Shown: piece after piece, positions 1-8,195 of the stretch
How the letters are laid out: each line of letters begins with the position of its first letter
How positions within the stretch are numbered: the stretch's first letter is position 1
Assembly (NCBI GenBank): GCA_965207165.1
Contig: OZ242265.1
Span: forward strand, 744,001-808,000
Length of the DNA stretch: 64,000 nt
Direction: 5' to 3'
From: JAAXHV01 sp965207165
GTDB lineage: Bacteria; Pseudomonadota; Gammaproteobacteria; Eutrophobiales; Eutrophobiaceae
The notes under the pieces: generated by a model
Database searches by the model: none
What the model saw: only the letters and a program-made list of their open reading frames with translations
What the model was told of the DNA's origin: nothing
Position numbers and translations under genes: made by a program

Positions 1-52
1 TGAAAAGGGGTTCCCCAGTTCTGAAATGAAGCTGATTTAAAAATACTGTGTA

Positions 53-81
53 TTGACAGTGCAGGGTTGATATTGAATACT
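53..81 (+). promoter_or_regulatory. Candidate sigma70 promoter of the cytochrome gene
   Basis: A perfect TTGACA lies at 53-58 and an AATACT (4 of 6 to TATAAT) at 76-81, with a 17-base spacer. Transcription would start near 88 and leave a leader of about 90 bases before the GTG at 176. Seen by eye only; no other gene-like content was seen in 1-175. Confidence 0.35.
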
Positions 82-175
82 TGAAGCACTGCTGTTTCCA
101 GCCGCGAGGGTTTACGTGCGCAGGGAATACAACGCCCATGTATAAGGCACTTTCTGCTACCACCAGGAGAGAAAC

Positions 176-1573
176 GTGAAGCCAACACTGGCAGTCGTCG
201 TCCTGTTCGTGTGTTTATACGCTCTTTTCCCGGGAGTGCCTGCGAGCACCGAGGGGGATCTCGTGGCGCTGGGAGAGGATATCTTTTTCAATGAAACATT
301 CGGCGGAAACGGCCGGACCTGCGTGACCTGTCACCGCCCCGAGGACAACTGGCGCATCACACCGGCATTCATCGCCACGCTGCCCGACGATGACCCGCTC
401 TTCATCCACGAGTTCTCGCCTGAATTCAGGGAGAACTTCGAGAAAGCCCATCTCCTGCGGGAGTGGGGCCTGGTCCTGATGAACCCCGATGGCTTCGGTG
501 ATCTCGAGAATGATTTCGTAATGCGCACGGTGAATTCCCTGCGTTCCGTCCGCACCAGCGTGGAGGGCATGCCCCACGAGGGCATGGAGAACCAGCTCGA
601 TTTCATGGAGCCGCTCACCGGGTGGGCGGGGGACGGCGCGCCCGGCGACGGCAGCCTCCGGTCTTTCGCCATCGGGGCCATCATTCAGCACATGCCCAGG
701 ACGCTTGCCCGCGAGCCAGGGGTCGACTTCCGTCTTCCCACCGACGAGGAACTGGATGCGCTGGAAGCGTTCATGCTGAGCCTCGGGCGCCAGGAGGAAC
801 TCTCGCTTCCCCTGCCCTTGAAGGGAGACCTGGCGTTGCGCGGGCAGGAACTCTTCATCGACAGGGATAACAGCAACGCCCGTTGCAATGTCTGCCATAT
901 CAATGCCGGCGCGTCTTCGCTCCAGGCGAGCGTGCTGCCGCAGGGACGTGTCGTGAATCTCGGCAGCATAGTCCATGCCACCGGCGAGGAGTTCGCGCCG
1001 GGCAAGCCGACCGAACTCATCCCGCTGGACGACGGTTACAAGGACACGCACCAGTTCAATACCCCGCCCGTGGTCGAGGCGGCGGACGCAGGGCCGCTGT
1101 TCCATAGCGGGTTCGTGAAGTCGGTCGAGGAAGCGGTGGATATCTACAATCTCGATACGTTCAGGGACTCGGGAGTAGGTGTCGCGCTCACCAAACGCTT
1201 CGGGACCGAGACTGATTTGTCGGCCAGCGAGGTCCTCGCGATCGGCGCGTTCCTGCGGGTCATCAATGCACTCGAAAACATCCGCGAAACCACTGAACTT
1301 CTGGAGTCCAGCCTCGAGAAGGGGTTTCTCGAGCGCGCGCGGGCGCGCGAACTGATACGGCGGGCGGCCTACGAGACGGAAGATGCCATCATCGTTCTCG
1401 ACGGCGTGAACCTCCACCCGACGGCGGTGGGGAGCTTGCGCAGGGCGGAGGAGATCATACACAGCGCCCGGGACGCAACATTCGCGCGCAGCGATCTTAC
1501 CCGGGACGCGCTCTTCGAACTGCAACGCGCACGCGAGATACTGATCGAATCAGAAAAGACGGAGGCTGGATAG
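176..1573 (+). CDS. Di-heme cytochrome c, cytochrome c peroxidase/MauG-like, exported
   Basis: The product has a Sec signal peptide (cleavage likely after VPA, residue 23) and two c-type heme motifs, CVTCH at 49-53 and CNVCH at 237-241, so it acts in the periplasm. Two widely spaced CXXCH motifs are typical of the bacterial cytochrome c peroxidase/MauG superfamily, which reduce peroxide or oxidise partner molecules. At 465 residues it is longer than the usual 320-350: about 100 C-terminal residues after the second heme domain are charged, helical and without a recognised domain. The start is GTG at 176, preceded by an AGGAGA-type ribosome site at 165-170. It is probably monocistronic. The substrate cannot be told from sequence; a non-peroxidase oxidase role is possible. 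Confidence 0.8.
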   Translation: MKPTLAVVVLFVCLYALFPGVPASTEGDLVALGEDIFFNETFGGNGRTCVTCHRPEDNWRITPAFIATLPDDDPLFIHEFSPEFRENFEKAHLLREWGLVLMNPDGFGDLENDFVMRTVNSLRSVRTSVEGMPHEGMENQLDFMEPLTGWAGDGAPGDGSLRSFAIGAIIQHMPRTLAREPGVDFRLPTDEELDALEAFMLSLGRQEELSLPLPLKGDLALRGQELFIDRDNSNARCNVCHINAGASSLQASVLPQGRVVNLGSIVHATGEEFAPGKPTELIPLDDGYKDTHQFNTPPVVEAADAGPLFHSGFVKSVEEAVDIYNLDTFRDSGVGVALTKRFGTETDLSASEVLAIGAFLRVINALENIRETTELLESSLEKGFLERARARELIRRAAYETEDAIIVLDGVNLHPTAVGSLRRAEEIIHSARDATFARSDLTRDALFELQRAREILIESEKTEAG

Positions 1574-1678
1574 CCGCGACGGGGAATGACATTACATTCA
1601 GTGAATGCAGTTGGGGAGAGGGAGTGGGACTACATATGATAATGGCACGAAGAAACACAAGAAAACGGAACAGGGTTG

Positions 1679-3169
1679 TCAGCCCGCCTGGTAATCCCCC
1701 GCATATTGGCTCAGCTGTTTGTTAAATACCATCAGTCCATCATCGGCTTCCTGGTTGGCTGCATGGCTAAGCAATTGTGTCTTGACATCGCCGTAATCCG
1801 ACCAGTTCCGCGCCGCGCTGTATTGCTGCAACTGGTGCAGGACTTTAGTGAGGATGCGAAAGCTGTCCTGTCGCGTCGCCCGGCGTAAACCACCCAGGTA
1901 ATTTTCACGACAGACTGTCGGCACGATAATCTTGTGTTGATCAGTCGCCACCAGTTCAGCATTCATCATAATACGCGCCATGCGCCCATTGCCATCGTCG
2001 AATGGATGTACTTCAGCTATGAGGAAATGCATGAATAATGCACGTTTGATACCAGCCTTCATGTGCCGATATAAATCAAAGCCCTGCGACAGGGTACCCT
2101 CAACCTGATCCGGCGGGACAAAAAAAGTTGATCCGGCCTGATTGGGCGCGTTTTTGAACTCGCCCGGCCGTTTGTCAGGACGTTGCGCCAGCAAGATGCT
2201 GTGTCGTAATTTCAGCATGTCGATGAAGCTGTCGGCGCTATCAGGGGTACGCGTCATCTCAGTGTGGTCGCCTGTTATGTCGTTATGGGACAACAAATCG
2301 TGGCTGTCTTCATGACGTTGATACAGCGCCCGGCCGGAGGTGACAATACCCTCGGCTTCGTCAATGGTAAACCGTGTCCCCTCGATATAGTTTGAGAAAT
2401 AGCTTTCAAAGAAAGCAAGATTGCGCCAGCCGGCGTTATCATACGTATAGGCGTGTTTACTTAGATCGAGTTTGTTGAGATAGTTTGATAGTCTTGAAAA
2501 GCGCTCGAGTCTATCCCGGTCGAAGGGCTTGCCCAGCGCTTGCGCAATACCGGCCCGCGTCGTCAGGACGCCATCAACCGGATGGGTCTTTAATATGGCT
2601 GATACCATATTATTGAGTTGTTGCTGTTGCTTTTCCATACCAAGCAATGGCGCCAAGACGGCCGCTTCATCTCTCAGCCGGTTTACACCGGTTTCACCGC
2701 GAACAGTCACTTCATTCAGTAACTGTGACTCCACCCACTCTCGCCCCAATTTTTTCTTAAAAACCTTTTTGGTTCGTCCCGACGTGAGATTTTCCAGTAG
2801 TTGGCGCGGCACATTGCTGCGCCGCATCGACAGGCTGAAGTGCTCTACGCCATGTTCCACGTCGCCGGCTTCGATACTCAGTTGCAGTGGGCCGACAGTG
2901 ACGCTACGGCGTTTGCCCATGGCGACCATTAAGTAGACGCGGTTGTTGGCGGGACCAAGCTCAAACGCTGTTCTGTACACGGCAACCGGATTAGTGAACA
3001 GAAAATTGGCGATCGCCACCCACTCCTTGCGTATGATCTCTGCTATCTCGGCAGTGTCATGGCTGTCTACATAGACACCGTTACGTACCCGCGTAAGTTC
3101 GCCGCGACGAAAACGCCTTTGCAGGGCATTACGGGTGGAGATATCGGTGACAAGGTAAAGATCTGCCAT
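1679..3169 (-). CDS. Fic domain protein with N-terminal AbiEi-like winged helix
   Basis: The Fic core motif HPFDDGNGR is at residues 388-396, so the protein should transfer a nucleoside monophosphate (usually AMP) to a target hydroxyl. A class II type inhibitory motif, SNYIEG (pattern S/T-x-x-x-E-G), is at 259-264, before the Fic core; in this family its glutamate blocks productive ATP binding until released. The first 35 or so residues (LVTDISTRNALQRRF..GVYVD) resemble the winged-helix start of AbiEi-type antitoxin/regulator proteins, and the middle is a linker. Length is 496 residues. It runs divergently from the amidohydrolase at 3389 across an AT-rich 219-base gap. No separate antitoxin gene is adjacent, which fits an intramolecularly inhibited enzyme. 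The Fic call is firm; target and role are unknown. Confidence 0.88.
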   Translation of the reverse strand: MADLYLVTDISTRNALQRRFRRGELTRVRNGVYVDSHDTAEIAEIIRKEWVAIANFLFTNPVAVYRTAFELGPANNRVYLMVAMGKRRSVTVGPLQLSIEAGDVEHGVEHFSLSMRRSNVPRQLLENLTSGRTKKVFKKKLGREWVESQLLNEVTVRGETGVNRLRDEAAVLAPLLGMEKQQQQLNNMVSAILKTHPVDGVLTTRAGIAQALGKPFDRDRLERFSRLSNYLNKLDLSKHAYTYDNAGWRNLAFFESYFSNYIEGTRFTIDEAEGIVTSGRALYQRHEDSHDLLSHNDITGDHTEMTRTPDSADSFIDMLKLRHSILLAQRPDKRPGEFKNAPNQAGSTFFVPPDQVEGTLSQGFDLYRHMKAGIKRALFMHFLIAEVHPFDDGNGRMARIMMNAELVATDQHKIIVPTVCRENYLGGLRRATRQDSFRILTKVLHQLQQYSAARNWSDYGDVKTQLLSHAANQEADDGLMVFNKQLSQYAGDYQAG

Positions 3170-3388
3170 AATTTGCCATAGTTTTTGATAAAAACGACAA
3201 TAACTATAGTATATTTGTTAAAAATATTCAATTTCTCTATCGTTTTCTACCGCACTACGAAATATATAACCTTTATCTACAAACTCGAGGAACGTATTAA
3301 TATTTGAAAACATCCCGAATTACTGACATAATCCTGGGGAAGTTATCTAAGTCTTCCGATAATCTCACGGGGGAATGGGGGGATAACG

Positions 3389-4774
3389 TTGAAGAAGTTT
3401 ACATGCATCATCCTTATGCTGCTGGTGTGGCTGTCGGGTTGTTCGGGCGACCAGCCAGGTTCCGGTAGCGAACTCATCATTACAGATGTCACCTTGATCG
3501 ACGGTACCGGGTCTGAGCCGCAGGCTGGGGTCGATATCCGCATAGCCGATGGCCGAATCGATGAAATCGGTCCTGACTTAACGGTTTCTGCAGGGGCGGA
3601 GACTATCGACGGCAGCGGGAAATATGTCATCCCCGGTTTAATCGATGCCCACGTCCACATGGACGCCCCCATAGTCTTCCAGCTTACACCTGAAGAGAAA
3701 GCCCAGGTCATTGAGAACAACCCCAGGGCTTTTCTGTACAACGGCGTCACCGCAGTCCTGAACGTATCCTCGAATGTGGACTGGATCTTCGAACAGCGCC
3801 AGGCCGAGCGGGAAGGGCGGTTGCTCTCGCCCAGGCTATACGTAATGGGGCGTTCTTTTACACCTGTGGACGGATGGGGCAGCCGGCACGGCGGCGCCCT
3901 GGCCGATGCCGATGATGCGGTGGCCCGCGCCCGGGACTACATCAGCCGGGGCACGGATGGGTTCAAGGTGATCATCGAAGACGGTCTGGGGGCATCGGGC
4001 ACCTATACAAGAATGAGCGAAGAGATGATGATGGCCATTTCAAAGATCGCCCATGAAAACGATGTGCCCATCTATACACACGCCATCAACCTGGACGAAT
4101 TCCATTCGGCCGTGGCAATGTCATCAACGGCTATCGTCCATGGGCTTGAAGACCCCATCCCGCCCGGCGATGCCATTCTGCAGGACATGGTCGAGAACAA
4201 CGTGATGTTTGTTCCCACCCATAGCCTGTGGGAGGCGTTCCTGCGCCACGACGAGGCGGCCGCTGACCTGGATGATCCGATACTGCGTGACAGCGTTCCC
4301 CATTTTCTCCTGGACTACATGCAGGATCCGGACTACCGCGCCGAGGAGACCCGCCGCTTCCTGGCAGTGGCCGACATGCCGGTTTACCAGTGGGCCGAAG
4401 ACAAGATACCGATATTCAGCGAGAATATCTTCAAGGCACACCAGGCCGGCGTGATAGTCGCCGCCGGGACCGACGCAGGGGGACCGGTGGGCTTCAACTT
4501 CCAGGGCTATAATCTCCCTTGGGAGGTCAAGCTGTTCGTGCAGGCAGGATTGACCCCGATGGAAGCCCTGGTGGCGGCCACACTCAACGGCGCAAGGGTA
4601 ATCGGCGTTGAGGATCAACTGGGCACGGTGGAGGCTGGGAAACTGGCCGATCTCCTGATCCTGACCGCTAACCCGCTTGATGACATAGAGAACATTCGCC
4701 AGATTGAGACCATCATCTACAAAGGCAAGGCCTACCCGCGCATGGAGTTTGCCTATCAACCCCCGAACGAGTGA
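3389..4774 (+). CDS. Amidohydrolase lipoprotein (imidazolonepropionase/prolidase-like)
   Basis: This is a metal-dependent amidohydrolase with the binuclear site expected of the subtype: HxH in DAHVHM (about residues 88 and 90), a lysine in GFKVI near 193, histidines in YTHAI and IVHGL, and the aspartate in AGTDAGG near 361. The N-terminus is a lipoprotein signal with lipobox LSGC (Cys18), so the enzyme is membrane-anchored outside the cytoplasm. Related enzymes hydrolyse Xaa-Pro dipeptides, imidazolones or other cyclic amides; the substrate here is unknown. The start is TTG at 3389 behind a GGGGGA-type ribosome site. The next gene, a TonB receptor, starts 8 bases after the stop, so the two almost certainly form an operon for uptake and hydrolysis of one compound. 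Confidence 0.87.
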   Translation: MKKFTCIILMLLVWLSGCSGDQPGSGSELIITDVTLIDGTGSEPQAGVDIRIADGRIDEIGPDLTVSAGAETIDGSGKYVIPGLIDAHVHMDAPIVFQLTPEEKAQVIENNPRAFLYNGVTAVLNVSSNVDWIFEQRQAEREGRLLSPRLYVMGRSFTPVDGWGSRHGGALADADDAVARARDYISRGTDGFKVIIEDGLGASGTYTRMSEEMMMAISKIAHENDVPIYTHAINLDEFHSAVAMSSTAIVHGLEDPIPPGDAILQDMVENNVMFVPTHSLWEAFLRHDEAAADLDDPILRDSVPHFLLDYMQDPDYRAEETRRFLAVADMPVYQWAEDKIPIFSENIFKAHQAGVIVAAGTDAGGPVGFNFQGYNLPWEVKLFVQAGLTPMEALVAATLNGARVIGVEDQLGTVEAGKLADLLILTANPLDDIENIRQIETIIYKGKAYPRMEFAYQPPNE

Positions 4775-4782
4775 GGTAAAAA

Positions 4783-7068
4783 ATGAAAAATCAAGATTGT
4801 CGTTCAGTCAACAAGATCCATTATATTCTATCCGTCAGCCTGCTCATTTTGCTGTTCGGAATTACACCGGTAGCGCAGTCCCAGATCGAAGAGATCGTGG
4901 TGACCGCCACCAAGCGCGGTGACACGTTGATCCAGGACATACCCCTGTCCGTGCAGGCGATCAGCGGGGACAGCCTGCAGGAAGCAGGGGCGCTGGACTT
5001 CAACGATTTTTTCCGCCAGGTGCCGGGTTTGAGTGCCGTCGACCAGGGGCCCGGTGACAAGCGCTACAACATACGCGGCATCAACTCGGCCGGCGCCGGT
5101 ACCGTGGGTCTGTATTTCGATGAAATCGTCGTTACCGGCAACATGCTGACAGCGGCCGGCGGACGCTCAATTGACGTGAGACTGTTCGATATGGACCGTA
5201 TCGAGGTGCTGAAAGGGCCTCAGGGAACCACCTTCGGCTCCAGTTCCCTTTCCGGTGCGATCAGGTGGATACCTGCTTACCCCGATATGAGCCAGGCCTC
5301 CATGGACGTCGGCGCGGGGTTCAGTTCCACCCGCCACTCGGACGGCCTCGGTTACACGGTCGATGCAATGGTCAACATCCCCATCGTCAAGGACAGGGTG
5401 GCACTCAGGTTTGCCGGGATAAAGATTGATAACGATGGTTATATCGACGATCAGTGGAGGAAAGACGGCAATGACGATGACACCGAAGCCCTGCGCGGCA
5501 TACTGGCTGTACAGGTGACGGATAATCTGAAATTTTCGCTGTTGGGCATGCACCAGGATGCAAGGACTAATGCCAGGGCCGGGTGGATGGACCAGTTGAT
5601 CGATCTTCCCGTAAGCCCGACACTCAACGGCGGTCCAACGCCTACCAAGTATTACAACACGGATATGTCCGACGCCAGCTTTGATGACGAGACCGACATG
5701 TACAACGTCAAGTTTGAATATGACCCGGAGTGGGGCAATGTGCTTTTCACATCATCCATGATGCAGCGGGATACATACTCCAGACGGGACGCCTCTGCCG
5801 AGATTGAGATTATCACCCGCCTGTCTTTTCCTGCTGACGGCACCGGGCAGTCTTTTATTGTTCAGCCCCAGAATCGCGAGTTATTCACCAATGAAATCCG
5901 CTTTGCTTCCAGTTGGGACAGTCCTTTTCAGTTATTGCTTGGCGGATTTCGCCAGTCGGAAGAACGTTTCTTCAGGAGCAAGGTGATAACGGTAGACCCG
6001 GTGAGCGGCAGGGTCACACCTGAGTCAATTTCGTTGTTGGACCGCACAGTGGACACCTCGGTTGATGAGAAAGCGTTATTCGGCGAGTTGTCCTGGGACA
6101 TTACGGAACGGCTGAATGTGACGGGCGGTTTCCGCTGGTTTGATTTCGAGTTATCGGAAATCGCCGCAGCGGTGACCGGCTTTCCGGGCAGGCCCGGCAC
6201 CGGCCCCGGCCCGGAACTTGCATTTGGCGAAAAGGACATCATTTTCAAGGCGAATGTCTCCATGGATATCACTGATGACGTATTGGCCTACTTCCAGTTT
6301 GCCCAGGGATTCCGCTCCGGCGGGCCGAACGACCAGACGGCAGCCAGTATCGCCGGCGTCACCATTCCCGCGGGGTTTGGTTCCGACTCGGTGGACAGCT
6401 ATGAAGTCGGGTTCAAAAGTGAATGGGCGGATAGTAAATTCATTTTTAATGGTTCCTTTTACTATCTTGACTGGACGGATATACAGGCCCGGCAACAGGC
6501 AACCGCTCCCGGTGGGCTGACTTTCTCTTACCGGGGAAATGGAGGTACCGCGGAAGTCCTCGGGGTTGAACTGCAAGCCCAGGTACATCCTGCTGAAGGA
6601 CTGTCTTTCGGCGCTACGTTTAACTACAGCGATGCGGAACTGACCGCGGACGCGCCGATACCGGCCAACGGTATGGATGGCGATAGAATTCCCCATGTCC
6701 CGGAAACCACCTTCAGCTTGAACGGCCGTTATGAACTACCCCTGGGGTGGGCCGGCTGGACCGGGTTTATCGGTGGTGATTTTTCCTGGGTGGATGAACA
6801 GACCAATGAATTGAGGCCGACCTTTATCACTTATCGTGAGATGGACAGTTATTCCGTTCTAAACCTGAGAGCCGGCGTTAACGGAGATGGCTGGTCTGCG
6901 GTGGTGAGCCTGGACAACGTGCTGGATGAGGACGAAACCCTGGCTTACATCTTTAACGGTGGCAATCAGCCGTCCCGGCTTGGCTTACCTGGGTGGGTCC
7001 CCCCGGGAATGGTCCGTCCATGGCCGCGCATGGTTACTTTAACGGTGCGTAAATCGTTTGATTTTTAA
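4783..7068 (+). CDS. TonB-dependent outer membrane receptor
   Basis: A 761-residue protein with an N-terminal signal sequence (hydrophobic ILSVSLLILLFGI) followed by IEEIVVTATKRG, the usual start of the mature receptor, a plug domain containing IEVLKGPQGTTFG (the conserved LRGPQGTLFG-type motif), and a C-terminal beta barrel ending in phenylalanine (SFDF), as expected for BAM-inserted barrels. It imports a ligand across the outer membrane using TonB energy. It lies 8 bases behind the amidohydrolase lipoprotein, with a GAGGT ribosome site in the gap, which suggests that the ligand is that enzyme's substrate. No FecI/FecR-type signalling extension is present. The ligand is unknown; siderophore use is less likely than an organic nutrient, given the neighbours. 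Confidence 0.92.
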   Translation: MKNQDCRSVNKIHYILSVSLLILLFGITPVAQSQIEEIVVTATKRGDTLIQDIPLSVQAISGDSLQEAGALDFNDFFRQVPGLSAVDQGPGDKRYNIRGINSAGAGTVGLYFDEIVVTGNMLTAAGGRSIDVRLFDMDRIEVLKGPQGTTFGSSSLSGAIRWIPAYPDMSQASMDVGAGFSSTRHSDGLGYTVDAMVNIPIVKDRVALRFAGIKIDNDGYIDDQWRKDGNDDDTEALRGILAVQVTDNLKFSLLGMHQDARTNARAGWMDQLIDLPVSPTLNGGPTPTKYYNTDMSDASFDDETDMYNVKFEYDPEWGNVLFTSSMMQRDTYSRRDASAEIEIITRLSFPADGTGQSFIVQPQNRELFTNEIRFASSWDSPFQLLLGGFRQSEERFFRSKVITVDPVSGRVTPESISLLDRTVDTSVDEKALFGELSWDITERLNVTGGFRWFDFELSEIAAAVTGFPGRPGTGPGPELAFGEKDIIFKANVSMDITDDVLAYFQFAQGFRSGGPNDQTAASIAGVTIPAGFGSDSVDSYEVGFKSEWADSKFIFNGSFYYLDWTDIQARQQATAPGGLTFSYRGNGGTAEVLGVELQAQVHPAEGLSFGATFNYSDAELTADAPIPANGMDGDRIPHVPETTFSLNGRYELPLGWAGWTGFIGGDFSWVDEQTNELRPTFITYREMDSYSVLNLRAGVNGDGWSAVVSLDNVLDEDETLAYIFNGGNQPSRLGLPGWVPPGMVRPWPRMVTLTVRKSFDF

Positions 7069-7089
7069 GGAATACCGGGTTTAATCAAT

Positions 7090-7115
7090 GGGGTCAGAGC
7101 ATTTGCTCTGACCCC
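7090..7115. repeat. GGGGTCAGAGC palindrome, copy 1 (perfect hairpin)
   Basis: The 12-base arm GGGGTCAGAGCA (7090-7101) is followed by TT and by its exact complement (7104-7115). It sits between the convergent TonB receptor and esterase genes and overlaps the esterase 3' end, supplying its final codons and stop. The same core recurs at 44766-44816, 48652-48736 and 63339-63430. It resembles the short palindromes spread by REP-associated tyrosine transposases; none is encoded here. It could also act as a bidirectional terminator or mRNA stabiliser. Confidence 0.85.
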
Positions 7116-8026
7116 AGTATCATGTCTATGACCTGTGTGAACAGTTCGCTTTCCCCGTTCGCCAGGGACAGCGCCGTATCGGCGTGGTCCTCTCCTTCCA
7201 GCAGGAGGTAATGGGCGTTAACGCCGGCTGCCTTTAATGCCTCAGTAAACGCAACAGATGACTCCTGGTACCCTTCTTCGGACCCGACTGCGACCAGGGC
7301 CAGCGGTACCGGGTCATTGACGTGTAGGATCGGACTGGCCTGTTCCCGCAGTTCCGGGGTGGGGGCGTAGGTATATACCTCACCCGACCGGCCCCTGGCG
7401 CGTACATCGTAAGGCCCGCTCACGGGGATGATGCCTTTAACAATCTCCTTCGGCATACCCATCTCCACCAACCATGCGCGGTCAACGCCGATGTCGGCAG
7501 ACAGGATGGCGCCGGCCGAATGGCCGCCCACGTAAATGGCTTCAGGGTTGCCGCCGTATTGTCCGATGTTTTCAAATAACCATTTGACAGTGCTTTTTAC
7601 ATCATCCGGCTGATCCGGGTAATGCGCGCCGCTGCCGGTCAGGCGATAGCTGGCGACCGCCGTGATCACCCCAGCTTTGACGAAAGGTTCGGCAACCGAG
7701 CCGTAATGCGCCTTGTCTCCTTCACGGAAGCCGCCGCCGTGCAGGAACAGGAATACCGGGGCGTTCGACACCTCACCTAGAGGCAGGTAAAGGTCAAGGA
7801 CCTGTTTTGGATCAGAGCCGTAGGCCAGGTCCAGGTGATGCGGGAATTGGTCCCTGACCCTGGCCGTGTGTTCGTTCATACGGTGATAGAACCCGGTCCA
7901 GTCAATCGTAAAATCCCCGGGGTTCTGCACCGTGTAATATTGGGACATATCCTGGGCGTTCACAGGAGTAGTGAAGAACATCGACCAAATGGCTATTACA
8001 AAAAATTGTGGCATTGTCTTAAACAT
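7094..8026 (-). CDS. Exported alpha/beta hydrolase (carboxylesterase, BD-FAE-like)
   Basis: The oxyanion motif HGGGF (residues 96-100), nucleophile elbow GGHSAGA (Ser170) and a C-terminal histidine in EDHAD (His281) define an esterase/lipase-fold enzyme of the bifunctional feruloyl/acetyl esterase or kynurenine formamidase-like group. A signal peptide (MFKTMPQFFVIAIWSMFF..., cleavage near VNAQ) places it in the periplasm. Length, 310 residues, is normal. It is the downstream gene of a minus-strand pair with the amidohydrolase at 8196-9578, separated by 169 bases containing a large inverted repeat. Its last residues, GSEQML, and its TGA stop are encoded inside the GGGGTCAGAGC palindrome, so the palindrome's insertion may have changed the C-terminus. 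The ester substrate is unknown. Confidence 0.85.
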   Translation of the reverse strand: MFKTMPQFFVIAIWSMFFTTPVNAQDMSQYYTVQNPGDFTIDWTGFYHRMNEHTARVRDQFPHHLDLAYGSDPKQVLDLYLPLGEVSNAPVFLFLHGGGFREGDKAHYGSVAEPFVKAGVITAVASYRLTGSGAHYPDQPDDVKSTVKWLFENIGQYGGNPEAIYVGGHSAGAILSADIGVDRAWLVEMGMPKEIVKGIIPVSGPYDVRARGRSGEVYTYAPTPELREQASPILHVNDPVPLALVAVGSEEGYQESSVAFTEALKAAGVNAHYLLLEGEDHADTALSLANGESELFTQVIDMILGSEQML

Positions 8027-8063
8027 GGCTTATCTCCTGTAAATTAATTTGTATGAGTGAAGT

Positions 8064-8160
8064 GCCCGGACATGTGTTTCAGGACTATCATCCGCAGGGA
8101 TAGCGGATGGTAAGCGTACAGGGATGTATTTACAGCGGGTCCTGAAACACATGTCCGGGC
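8064..8160. repeat. 97-bp element with perfect 21-bp inverted ends
   Basis: GCCCGGACATGTGTTTCAGG plus one A (8064-8084) recurs exactly as its reverse complement at 8140-8160. The 55-base interior holds a smaller stem (ATCCGC..GCGGAT around 8090-8107). The element fills the gap between the amidohydrolase stop and the start of the downstream esterase, so it would form a strong stem in their transcript. It could be a miniature non-autonomous element, an attenuator or a terminator. No target-site duplication is obvious. Confidence 0.8.
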
Positions 8161-8195
8161 GCCCTCCGTACAATCAGATAATTTCAACATACGAT

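Noticed and set aside
215..1525. Long open frame antisense to the cytochrome gene
   Set aside because: It mirrors the real gene in a GC-rich sequence, has arginine/valine-rich composition and no recognisable domain; similar antisense frames occur opposite most genes here.
1637..1732. Small basic frame beginning MIMARRNTRKRN between the cytochrome and Fic genes
   Set aside because: It runs into the Fic gene on the other strand, has no ribosome site and shows no similarity.
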